Source: Staphylotrichum longicolle (lineage: Eukaryota; Ascomycota; Sordariomycetes; Sordariales; Chaetomiaceae). Taken from it: a DNA stretch of 64,000 nucleotides. Shown here in pieces: positions 11,197 through 21,220 of this stretch; positions within the stretch are counted from its first letter, which is position 1, and each line of letters begins with the position of its first letter. Under the pieces are notes generated by a model that saw only the letters and a list, made by a program, of their open reading frames with translations, made no database searches and was not told the DNA's origin. The translations under genes were made by a program, and so were the position numbers. The stretch lies in assembly GCA_019096155.1 (NCBI GenBank), contig JAHCVI010000001.1, positions 186,001 through 250,000 on the forward strand. Reading direction: 5' to 3'.

Positions 11197-12199
11197 TTGA
11201 GTCTTTTTGATTGGGAGGGTCACGGAGTTGATTAAGAGGTACTTTTGGGGTGCATTTCTTGTTTCATTTGAAAGCCCTTTATCCACACACATTTTCTCGA
11301 CCGGTTCAAACAGTCACGCCGCTCATCACGTCAATGATGGCCAGAGTGGACACTTGACGGCGACTGCCTCGATACCGACGCGCTCACGGCCTGCGGTGCG
11401 CCCGCATGTTGACAGCTTCGTGGCGTTACCGCAACATATAAGACTCGGGCCCGCGGTACTCGGCCTGGCTCAAACAATGTGATGAAGAACCGCCAGTTTG
11501 GCGGTGCATTGGGAGGTGGAGTTTGCGTCCAGGGTTTTCTTGACCTGTAATCTCTTTGCTGAATCATAAGCACAAGGCGGGCAACTATATTTTGTTTTGC
11601 AGTTACCTTAGTTTTTCAGAGCTGGGATTGGCCCTGAGAGGGTTGGCTACCAATTGGTTATGAGGGCATGAAGGGAATGAACAGTGGAATTAGATCGAAA
11701 GAAGGGACCATGAAATGTATTATGTGTCAGGTTTGCTATAATGCCCACTTCCAAACTATTCACTCAACCTCTTGTTGAATTCAACAACACCACGAAGAAT
11801 AGTTCTGGCACAGCCCAGTGATTTACCTTCCGGAGATGACGAACCCAAAGAGGTGAAGAAGAGGTACATTGACGGAAACCTTTTTGAGGGTACAGAATAT
11901 TTTGTTGTGCCCCAGACAACACAACAGAAGCAAGATGATGTTGCTTTAAACCCCCTGAACGGATAGTGCCTTGGACGTTGGATCGTCTTGGGTCTGAAAG
12001 CCTGGCGTATGCCAAGATGGGAACCATTTGGTCCCTCTCATATTCTCGTTTGAATTTTGCCTCTGCAGACAAACCAGAAGATTGGTCAGAGTAAAGTATA
12101 CTTGATCAATGATAATTTGAACTACGCTAGAATGAGGGGGGTATCTTTGTCTCGCTCCATAATTCCAACTACGAAATATCACATCTTCCCCAGACACAT
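11197..12199. other. Spacer between convergent genes
   Basis: About 1 kb, noticeably AT-richer than its neighbours from 11550 to 12190. A short open frame (11772-11966) has no recognisable motif and ordinary coding bias is absent. I do not call a gene. Confidence 0.45.
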
Positions 12200-13162
12200 T
12201 TAAGGGGAGGCTTTCTCTGAGGCCTTCTTCTCCAGCTCCTTGACCTTGGCCTCGGCCAGCTTGTACCCAGGCTCATCCTCGAGCCGCTGGAGGTAGGCCC
12301 ACACCCTGGGATACTTTTCTGTCATGGAGGTCCCTTGACCTCTGCCTAGGCCAAGCACAGCGATCCTCTCCTTGGCCAGCTGCAGGGGGAAGCTCATGAG
12401 GATGTCGGCCGCCGTCAGGCGCGCACCGCACAGGTAGCTCCCGCCGTCCGGGGACGTCTCGAGCTGGGACTCGAGGAAGCCCAGCTGCTTGTCCATCTCG
12501 GGCACGAGGAATGCGGCGCCCAGCTTGTCGGCGACGCTCGAGGTGATGGGGCGGATGAAGAAGGGGATCTTGGAGCCTTTCAGGACTAGAGGCAAAAAGT
12601 TGTCGCGTCAGCACACCCCGGTTGAATGTTATGGAAGGGCACCTAAATAGGACGACTTGACGCACTCGACAGGAGAAGTGAGACGAGGAGCGGCGGCATG
12701 AGGCTGCCTTCGGCATAGTGCAGAAAGTACTGGTAGCGCATCCACTGCTCCGTCTCCCCGCCCAGCTGCCCCTCCTGCCCGTCGCGATACCGCTTTGGGA
12801 GGAGGGTCCGGGTGTGGCCCAGGTGCTCGGTCAGGTACTGAGCGATGAAGCCGCTCTCGGCCAGCACGAGCTCCCTCTGCTCGCCCTGCGGCTCCTGCGT
12901 GGTGGGCAGGGTGATGCCGATGATTGGCGACTTCCCGAGGGGGTGAATCTTGCGGAGCTCGGGGGGTGCGAACATGTCCTTATCGCGCTGGAAGAAGTCG
13001 ATGTCGTACGACAGGCCGAGCTCCTCGAGCAGCCAGACGAAGCGCTGGGCGCGGGAGTTGTTGAGCCTGGCCATGTCAATTGTCAGCCCACGCACGTGGG
13101 ATTGGGACCCAGGCCGCCGCTTACCAGTATAGCTTGATCTTGGGCTGGGTTGGGCTCGCCAT
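12200..13162 (-). CDS. Glutathione S-transferase, yeast Gtt1 type
   Basis: Three exons (introns 13124-13067 and 12665-12586) give about 274 residues. The order of motifs follows yeast Gtt1 closely: KIKLYWLNNSRAQRFVWLLEELGL at the thioredoxin fold, APPELRKIHPLGKSPII with the cis-proline contact, LAESGFIAQYL with the Glu-Ser pair that grips the gamma-glutamyl group of glutathione, then the all-helical C-terminal domain with YFLHYAEGSLMPPLLV and GARLTAADILMSFPLQLA, whose Asp is the N-capping residue of the folding core. It should conjugate glutathione to electrophiles or act as a peroxidase; yeast Gtt1 is associated with the endoplasmic reticulum. The Lys/Glu-rich tail (VKELEKKASEKASP) has no clear targeting signal. 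The short first exon (MASPTQPKIKLYW) was placed by its splice site and the match to family starts. Confidence 0.9.
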
Positions 13163-14415
13163 GGTGGTACGATTCGGGGGTGGGGGTTGGATGAAATATC
13201 GATTTTCACAAAATGTGATGAGCTGGAGGTCGAATTTATCTACGGAATAGACCAAGACGAGATTCGGAAGCTGAGCAATGTCGTCCTTTTCATATCTTGA
13301 TTACGCCGCATTCTGAAATCCTGCCGGCTTACACACATGGCACACACAAGACGTCAGTCGCACTGCATTGCATCCCCGGATCCGGGAATAGCCGGCTCAC
13401 AGTCGCATTCGCACTCGCTTGGATCCGAACACAGTCGGAAGCAAAGTCTCAACCAGCGAACTCGCATTTATAATCCGGCATCTCCGGTATTTTCGATGGT
13501 TCAGTGTTGGCAACGCCCAAAACGAAGGCATCTTGAAGCACAATCTTTAGCTTCCCTCTAGCTCTTGAACCAGTGGGCCGTGGAGTCGTGCACATGTGGG
13601 CATCCGATTCCCAGAACCCTTACCCGTGTGTCCGGATCGGGCAAGTGCACGAGTCTTGGGCTGATTGTTGGTCCAGGGCGTGTGAGGGCTTGCCAGGGGC
13701 CTGTTCGCTTGGCGGGCTTGCTTGCGTGATTTTGACTCTCGTGAACGCGGAATTGTTGTGGACCTTGGCCTAGTTTTGGTGTCCAGGGGGTCAACAGCGG
13801 GTGCTCAGGGGTGCTGTCAGGGGTGGGCCTTGACTCCCTTGAGCAGCAGCAGCACTGCAGCAGGAACAGAACAGGGCGTGCTGGGCTGTTGGCGGGCTGT
13901 TGGCCACGGCAACATGGCACCATGCCGGCCGTTTCGATCCACGGGAAGCGCCAAGCGACCGCCAAGGACGCCGTCCGGGCCCAGGTGCAGCACGCTAACT
14001 CGTAGCGTCCAGCTCTGCTGGGCCGCACCCCGAAGCATCGTAAGATCGCACCAATCACGTGTGTTGAAGACTCACCGGTGTCCATCTTCAAGCTCCCGAG
14101 ACTCAGAGCTCTCTCCCAAGCTCCCCGAGACGGCGAGGCACTTGCTGTTTTGTGAACGTGTTGCGGATGTGGCCCTGGGCTGGATCCTGTCACATCGGTC
14201 CCGCGTCCGGGGAAGAGGCCAGCAGAGTGGGGAGGGGGGGTCCCGAGAAGGGGGGTTGATGGGGGGGGCTGACGGGGGACGCGCATCTCAAATAAGAAAG
14301 CTTGAAGTGATCCTCGGGTCCGATGCTCGTGTTCTGGCTGTCGTCCAGTCCTCAACCCTCTTTTTTGTCTGTCACGTCAACTTCAAGTTGTTCAGTGATC
14401 TTGGGAGAACAAACA
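13163..14415. other. Divergent spacer, glutathione transferase and acidic-protein gene
   Basis: 1.25 kb that should carry both promoters. Open frames such as 13558-14355 minus are not supported by motifs. A G-rich run (14231-14277) is present. Confidence 0.45.
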
Positions 14416-15680
14416 ATGCCAGACTCGAAAGGAATAACACCACGCATCCTGCGGATCCCCGGGGAGATCCGGAACCAAATCTACACCAACCTCGTCGTCT
14501 TCGCCGAGCCCGTCCCCATCTACAGGCACGGGTCTTCGGCCGAACCCCCAGACGACTCCCTCGTCTCCCTCGACGCCCTCACCCCGCTCTTCCTCACTTG
14601 CCGCCAGTTCTACGGCGAGGCCAGCGCCATCTTCTACTCGCAAAACAAGTTCGCCCTCCCGTCCAGCACGTCCCACGCACCCCACCAGATCCAAGCCAAC
14701 CTCCTCTTCCGCCATTTCCTCGACCGCATCGGGCCCCGCAACGCCTCCCTCCTCCGGCACCTGACCCTCCCGTTCCCGGTGGACCCGTCCGACCTGATCC
14801 ACTCGCACCTCAGCAGCGCCTCCACCTCCACCACCTCCGCCTCCACCTCCCCTTCTACCCGCCTCGCCGATACCGCATGGCAAGACGAGGCCAACGCGGG
14901 CTGCCGCCGCTCGCTGGTGCCCGTGCTGCGGCAGCGGTGTCCGCGCCTCGAGACGGTCGAGTTCGACCTGCGGTGGGACGGCCGCTGGGTGCGCCTGCTG
15001 CGCCCGCACACGGCGACGGCGCGGGCCGTGTTTGGGCGCGTCGACGACGCGCTGCGGGGCGCGTTCCCGGCGCTGAAGACGGTGGGGCTGTGCCTGACGG
15101 GTTCGTGTTCGCAGCAGCAGCAGCAGCAGGGGGTATCGTGGGGCGCGGACGGTCAGGCGGCTGAGGTGGTGGAGGAGGAGGGGGGTGGGGGGGATGGGAG
15201 TGGTTGCGGGAGGCTGTTGAGGAGGGCAGGGGGTGGCAGGTGACGGTCGCTGAGGAGGAGGAGGAGGACGACGACGACGAGGACGAAGGCGCGTATGAGG
15301 AGGTGGAGGACGACGACGAGGCCAGCGAGGGCTGGGCGTCGACGTGGTACCCTCGCACCCCGCGACATCCGACGGCGCTGCTCTGGGAACCCCCAGAGAC
15401 GGCCATCCAGTCTGAGCTCCACGACCAGTGGACCAGACTCGACCTGCTCAAAGCCAACGCCAAGTTCGCCATGGCCTGGGTGCGGTCGCCCAGCAGGGCT
15501 ACGCAGCAGAGGGAGGAGGTCCTCGAGTGGAGGGCGTGGAGGCAGACCATGCTCGCCCAGGCCGCGCCCGTCGGGGTTCCTTTGTACTGCCCCCGCACCA
15601 ATGCTTCGACGCCTCCGAGGTTGTCGAGGAGGGAGAGCTTGAAGAGAGGAGTACTTGGTTTATTTACCTTCAGGGGCTGA
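14416..15680 (+). CDS. Uncharacterised protein with F-box-like N-terminus and acidic region
   Basis: Two exons give about 398 residues. The intron 15133-15200 (GTATCG...GGGAG, phase 0) reconciles two frames: the first ends in a run of six Gln, the second begins WLREAVEEGRGW. The first 90 residues (RILRIPGEIRNQIYTNLVVF, then LTPLFLTCRQFYGEASAIFYSQNKF) are characteristic of a large fungal family with an F-box-like leader in which PGEIRNQIY resembles the F-box helix and LLxTCRQIyxEAxxxlY follows. The middle has LRHLTLPFP and RLETVEFDLRW segments, as in LRR-like folds. A strongly acidic stretch (AEEEEEDDDDEDEG) precedes a basic C-terminus. Such proteins are presumed substrate adaptors or binding proteins but are mostly unstudied. 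The start is the ATG at 14416; the frame extends further upstream but lacks family similarity there. Confidence 0.68.
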
Positions 15681-17160
15681 TGGGGGAGAAGGAGTACGAT
15701 TCACTGGGGTTTACGATGATGATGGAGGGCCTTTTTGTCTTGATGGGTGGCGTTTGAAGGGTTTGGGTGCCATGACTGTCATGTCCTGGCGCCGGAGGTT
15801 TACTGTTTTTTGGCTTCGCGCTGCTTGGGCAGTGGCTTGTTTACCTGTACGTGTTGATATCCTAGGGCAGCGTCTGCATTTTAGACATGATTCTATTTGA
15901 CCACCAAACACAAACTTCTGTGGCATCTCGGGGGTCGCCTCTGTTTCCCACTGACTGACTGTCCGACGCGCCTCGAGGGCAGAGAGCAGGCTGGTCCCAT
16001 CCCGTCCTCTCTTGCCACACTCGCCTCATTAGCGCACCTGTCAACTGCATTTCCACCCAGGAGGTAATTTCCATCCTCCCGATCCCTTCACTTGAGGCCC
16101 CGCATCCATCTGCATTCCAACTGCATCCATCTGCAGGGTCCTGAAGAGGGGAACCATGACCCAAAATTCCCCGGTGGACCGGGTGCTGCAGGTCCCCTGA
16201 AAAGGAGGGGGGCCGATGCTACCCCAGCCCGACCAGCGAAATAACTCCGCACCTGACAGCGGGCACCAAGTTGGCGTCCGCCTGGAACCAGCGATCGCCG
16301 TCCAGGTTGCAGCCGGGGCTCAATGCTCAGGCATCCGGCGCTCTCAGATGGTGCTGAGTCCGTTCGAGTGCCCAGGGGTGATGCAGGGCTGAAACTATGT
16401 AGTTAACTATCAGGAACTGGGAGATCATGAAGCGCCAGGCCCAGACCAGGCTGGCCAGCCACCTCCGCACGCCAAGCACAGCGCCGTTGGTCTTGGTTCT
16501 GTGCAGCAGCGCAGCCAGCAAACCAGTCTCGAGCCAGTCTCAGCGAGTGCAGGGTCAAGCTGCGGTGTGTGTGGGTTCCGGAGAGGCGGAATTCCCCCGA
16601 ATCCATCTCACAACCTCAAACCTCAGTCTGTCCATTGATCCCATCCGGGCCATCCCATCAATCCATCTGCAACGGCTCCACAAAGCCCCATCCCGCCGAG
16701 CGAGCATCCCCGTCTGCTTACTTTGAGCTGCGCCGCTGTCACGCTGTCACTGTCAGACCGAGCAGACCACGGCCAGCAGCCCATTCCGAGTCCCGACCGA
16801 CCCCGAACCCCGGACGCAACTCCACGATCCACTTCCCCAGACCCGACCACCTCCTCCTCCTCTCCCCATCCCATCCCCACCGCCGAGCGACCCACCCCAT
16901 CCCTCCCAGTCGACCGACCCCTAACGAAAGTAAACGAACGAACGAACACACACACCCCCCCAGCCCAGTCCAGTCCAATCTTCGCCCTCCCTGCCCACCT
17001 TCCCAATCCGAAAGAATCCACTCACCACCTGCATCACCGCCTGCATCACCGCCTGCATCACCGCCTGCATCACCGCCCGCCCCGCCCCGCTCCGCTCCGC
17101 CCGCCCGGCGCGAACGAACGAACGCACGAACGAACGAACGACGCCGACCCCGCCGCCGTG
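15681..17160. other. Intergenic DNA and presumed 5' leader of the next gene
   Basis: No gene is supported. The right end is pyrimidine- and proline-codon-rich in several frames and contains GAAC tetranucleotide runs near 16925-16945 and 17108-17140 plus a 12-base repeat (listed separately). Such low-complexity sequence is common in long fungal 5' leaders. Confidence 0.45.
17025..17076. repeat. 12-base tandem repeat
   Basis: About four copies of CACCGCCTGCAT in a row, just upstream of the start codon at 17161 and next to GAACGAAC microsatellites. Confidence 0.8.
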
Positions 17161-18885
17161 ATGCGCCCGACGCCGCTCCCCACCCTCCTCCCGGCCCTCC
17201 TCGCGGCAGCCGCCCGCGCCACCGCCCTCGTCCCGCGCGCGTTCGGCGTCGCGGCCCCCGACTCGGACGCGCAGCACCCGCTCGGGCAGACCAGCAGCGC
17301 CCACGGCGGCGGGCAGAAGCGCGCCGCGCGGCTGCGGTACGAGCTGGACCACGCGCGGGCGCTGCTGGGGCAGTTGCACAGACTGCTTCTTCTGGCAGGG
17401 GAATCATGGGACGGGATAGGCGGCGGCGGTGGGAGGAAGGGGCTGGGGATGGTGCGGGTGAGGGACGTGGCGGCTGTGCTCGGGGCCGGGGTGGTGGTGT
17501 TTGGGTGTCTGGAGGAGGCGCTGGGGGAGCTGGGGCGGTTGTATCAGCGGGAGGAGGAGGAAGGGAGGGAGGGGAAGGCGGGGGAGGTGGTGAGGTGGTT
17601 GAAGCATGAGACGAGGGGGGAGGTGTGGGAGATGATGAGGGGGTTGAAGGATCTGGGGAGGGCCGTGTGGTTCGTGCTGACCATTCTGGAGAGGTAGGTT
17701 CCACCACCACTGTCAAGACGTCAGGCAGGGGTGACGGGATAGTTCGATGCTAATCATGGTGGTGTTGCTAGTCCGTCCGATGACGATGTTGCCACGAGCC
17801 GGGAGGACCTGCGGATGGCGGTGGCGGAGATCCTCGGGAAAGAGAATGACTTGTCGAGGTGGATCAAGGAATTGTATCCGGAGCCGGAGCCAGGGCTGGA
17901 CCAGCGGCAAAACGCTGCGTCGCCGTCAGGGGAGGCTGGCAAGCTCGGAATTTGCACAGAAGTCCGGATCTGCCACCGGCCAGATGATGAGACAAGCATT
18001 GTGGCCGTTGATGAGGACTCGGACTCGGACTCGGACTCGGAGACGGGGCCGCCAACCCCCGCCTCGTCTGAGTTTCCCTTTCCCGACACCGCCGTGGTGG
18101 GATACCTGGCCACCTTGGCCGACATCTCCCGCCTCGATGAGGTCCTCATCCCCGTCGCCGATGCCCCCAACCCCGTCATCGCTGAACCCACGACCAGCAC
18201 TCGCCAGCCTCCTTCCCCAGCTCAGTCCCCTCAACCCGACTCCGGCCCCCTCAAGGTCATCACCGTCTCCACCTCGGGCGTCAACATCTCCCCGCTCCCC
18301 GAGGACATTGACGCCGCCTCCCTCTCCCAGCACACCCCGGACACGGCCCTCTCCGCAGATACCGTCTTCCAGCTCCCCGAGGTCACGCACCACGTCGTCC
18401 TCGACTTCTTCCACCGCGCCCTGCGCGTCTCGCGGTTCGCGGCCCAGTTCGCCCACGGCAGGACCCCGCCGGGGTGCAGCGAGCACGACCACGCCGCGCA
18501 GAGGTTGAAGATGCACGCGCTCGAGCCGCGCCAGTTCAGGGAGCTGTGCACCGATCTGTACGACGAGCTGGTGCGGCGGAACGTCGAGGACCGGAACGCG
18601 ACGCGCGGGGGGGGCGTGCCGCCGGCGAGGTTTGTCGAGCCCGAGGGGTTCAACGCCAAGAGGGTGTGCGCGAGGAGGCGGCTGGCCGGGTTGAGTGACG
18701 GGCAGTTTGTGAGGTTTGTCTCGGCGGTGTTGGGGGAGCTGGGGAGGAGGGCGAGGGGCTGGCCCGGCGGTGGTGCTGGCGCGGAGGGCTCGCTGGGAGA
18801 GGGCGTGGCCAAGGCGGCGGCTAGGTTGTCGGCGGTGCAGGGTGATCGGTGGTCGGTGGAGGCTGTTTGGAAGGAGCGCGTGTGA
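17161..18885 (+). CDS. NLR-type fungal N-terminal domain fused to Spa2 homology (SHD) repeats
   Basis: Two exons (intron 17694-17771) give about 548 residues. The N-terminal third has the pattern of the fungal N-terminal domain of STAND/NLR proteins: ARLRYELDHARALLGQLHRLLLLAGE, then MVRVRDVAAVLGAGVVVFGCLEEALGELGRL, then VVRWLKHETRGEVWEMMRGLKDLGRAVWFVLTIL. No NACHT or NB-ARC motor follows. After a Ser/Asp- and Pro-rich linker come two repeats like the Spa2/GIT SHD: LEPRQFRELCTDLYDELVRRN, then a VPP linker, then ARRRLAGLSDGQFVRFVSAVLGELGRR. In Spa2 these repeats bind MAP kinase kinases and place the polarisome at the hyphal tip. The start at 17161 is chosen because it is the first ATG after low-complexity DNA; the preceding 438 bases are also open but proline-rich. 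Second-domain assignment rests on my recognition of the two-repeat pattern. Confidence 0.66.
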
Positions 18886-19435
18886 GGCCGAGTTGAAACT
18901 GTCGACGGGACACGAAGTGATGAGCTGGCGTTTGGGTCAAGATATCTTGCTGGGCTGTCAATGTTATTGGGCTAACATGGGTTGTGTATCATAAATGGCT
19001 GCTGGTACAGATACTGTTCTGGAACAGAATCTGTTCTTCAATACAGGTTGTATCCTTTGGAGGAAAGAAGGTTGGTGGAGCCCCTGAATGGCCTTCATCT
19101 CAAAGTCCAGACCGCGTCTTACTTGAGTCCCGACTCACCTTGACTGCGAATCTAGTCCCAGCCAGCTTCTTCTTTGAGCATGTCTCAGTATGCCCCGTCT
19201 GGGCCGCTGAATCTGTCGATGACCGGAGCGGGGTCCAGGGCCATTGTTCCGTTGATCACCAGTTTATGACGAGAACGTCGTCTAAGTGACATCATCCCCT
19301 CACAACCCCCTCTCAATGAAAGCCCATAAACTTCGAGACGACACTCACTTCCAGAGTGGCTTCTCGACGCGCCTACAACACTTAGCAGGCATTGCAAATG
19401 TAAACTTACCTCAAAGGGTCTCCAACATCACCAAA
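18886..19435. other. Intergenic spacer, tandem genes
   Basis: About 550 bases holding the 3' flank of the NLR/Spa2-like gene and the promoter of the hydrolase gene. I see no other feature. Confidence 0.5.
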
Positions 19436-20460
19436 ATGGCCGCCACGCTCCAGCCCCATCAGACTCCCCATCCCCATTCCATCCACTCGTACGCCGGCCT
19501 CGCCCGCCCGCCGCACCTGAACCGTCTCGAGCTCGCAACCCACAAGACCGGCCACGTCGAGTCCCTCAGCATCGACGTGGACGACATCAAGGGCGGGTTC
19601 GTCCCCGGGTTCCTGCACCTCCCGCCCGACTTCTTCACCAACCCCCCTTCGGAATCCGGAGGCACGGGCCCCCGCCCGCAGGCCGCCCTCCCCCCGCATC
19701 ACCGTACGTCTTTCTTTTACTCGTTGCCCAATTGACGCGCCCCCTTTTCCAGCTGCCCCTCCCTCAAAAGTCCAACACTATCATCTTGCATACCACTTTC
19801 CATTAGGGAGATGGCTGACACCCACCCACCCGACACAGACCGCACAGCCGCGATCCTCCTCTCGGGCGCGGGCGGCGGCGTCACGGGCCCGAGCTCCATC
19901 TACCTCTCGCTCGCGTGCAAGCTGGCGACGCTGGGCCGCGGCATCCCCTGCCTGCGCCTCGACTACCGCTACCCGTCGGTCACGCACGCGTGCGTGGCCG
20001 ACGCCAAGGCCGGCATGGCCTACCTGCGCGACATGTACGGCCTCGACCGGTTCGTGCTGGTCGGCTGGTCCTTTGGCGGCGCCGTGGTGTTCTCGGCCGC
20101 GGGCGACGACGAGCGCGTGGTGGGGTGCGCGGCGGTGGCGAGCCAGACGGCCGACGCCGACGGGATCCGCAAGCTGCGCCCCCGGCCGCTGCTGCTGCTG
20201 CACGGCAGCGGCGACAACACGCTGAGCGTCGGCTGCTCGCAGCGGCTGTGGCACATGTACGGCGACGGCGACCGCATGCTGCAGGTGTTTGAGGGGACAA
20301 CCACTCGCTGAGCCGCAACGCCGAGCAGGCCGAGGAGATGCTGTGCGAGTTTGTCGCGCGGTGCGCGGGCATCCGCGTCGGCGAGCAGAGAGGCGGGACG
20401 TGGTGGCCGCGGAGCTGGTCGAGGACGCCGAGAGGCACATCTCATGGAGAAGGGAGGCGA
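19436..20460 (+). pseudogene. Alpha/beta hydrolase gene interrupted by two frameshifts
   Basis: The first exon (19436-19703) and second exon (from 19839; intron 19704-19838) read a typical small alpha/beta hydrolase: AAILLSGAGGGVTGPSSIYLSLACKLA, RLDYRYPSVT, the nucleophile elbow LVGWSFGGAVVFSA with its Ser, and LLLLHGSGDNTLS with the acid Asp. The frame then runs into a stop at 20311. One base missing in the G run at 20293-20296 would restore DNHSLSRNAEQAEEMLCEF, which supplies the catalytic His. A second lost base near 20391-20397 would restore RDVVAAELVEDAERHISW before a stop at about 20460. So the predicted product lacks its catalytic His and C-terminal helix. Everything upstream is intact with good codon use, so either the break is very recent or these are sequencing errors in G runs. 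Substrate unknown. The phenol monooxygenase follows 760 bases downstream on the same strand. Confidence 0.7.
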
Positions 20461-21220
20461 TTTGAGGGCGCCCGAGAGGGAGGACTAACTTTTAAGCTGT
20501 GGGGGAAAACATTCGAAACTGCTAACTAAATGCTTGCCTGGTGTGCGTTTCACTAGTAACTCGTGTATTATGGTTCGATATGGATGGAGTTCTGGGGTAT
20601 CTAGGGAGGTAGGGATTCAGGGGCTCAGGAACGTCAGGGGCTCGAGGGGCCAAGTGCAGATTGTGGGACCGGCAATTGCTATAAAAGCGCCCTCGCCATG
20701 CGAAATGGGAAAACCATGTTGTTCACTCTTCGATTTGCTTGTGGTTTGAGACTGCGCCTTTGCAGGTCCGCCCCTCTGTGTCTTACAACACACCGTGTGT
20801 GCGCACCACTCGGCCTCGGCGGAGCCCAGGGATTAAGAAATCCCACTGGTTCCGAGGCCCATGCCGATGCCGGGTGGGGAAGCAGGCGCCCAGCGGGGAA
20901 AATGGAGACGGAGGAGGCGGCCAGTCCCACTTCCCCAGAGCCCGTTCCTGGTTAGAGTCGCCGTTCTTGTCGGGGAAGACCCGGGTGGCAGCATCGGATC
21001 TGACCCGACCCGCACGGGGGATCGGGTATGCTTTGGCTTAGTTCGCCGCCGTCGCCATCATCTTTCAAACGCGAGTGCGCGAACGCGGCGCCTCCTGAGA
21101 TGAACTTGCATGGCACTTATTAAGGGACCCCGGAACTACTAAGAGGCCTACGCCTCAAATGGTGCTGCTCCACAGTTTGTAAAACTCGCCGAACCTCCAT
21201 TCCCACACAACGACGACACC
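20461..21220. other. Intergenic spacer upstream of phenol monooxygenase
   Basis: Should contain the promoter of the monooxygenase. I see no clear TATA box close to the start and no further gene. Confidence 0.45.

Noticed and set aside
11772..11966. Small plus-strand gene in the convergent spacer
   Set aside because: 64 codons, no motif, AT-rich codon use unlike the neighbours.
13722..15164. Long plus-strand frame overlapping the acidic-protein gene
   Set aside because: Arg/Pro-rich shadow of the true frame; no motif.
16723..17697. Longer open frame upstream of the NLR/Spa2-like gene
   Set aside because: The extra part is Pro/His-rich translation of low-complexity DNA and open in several frames; the domain begins after the ATG at 17161.
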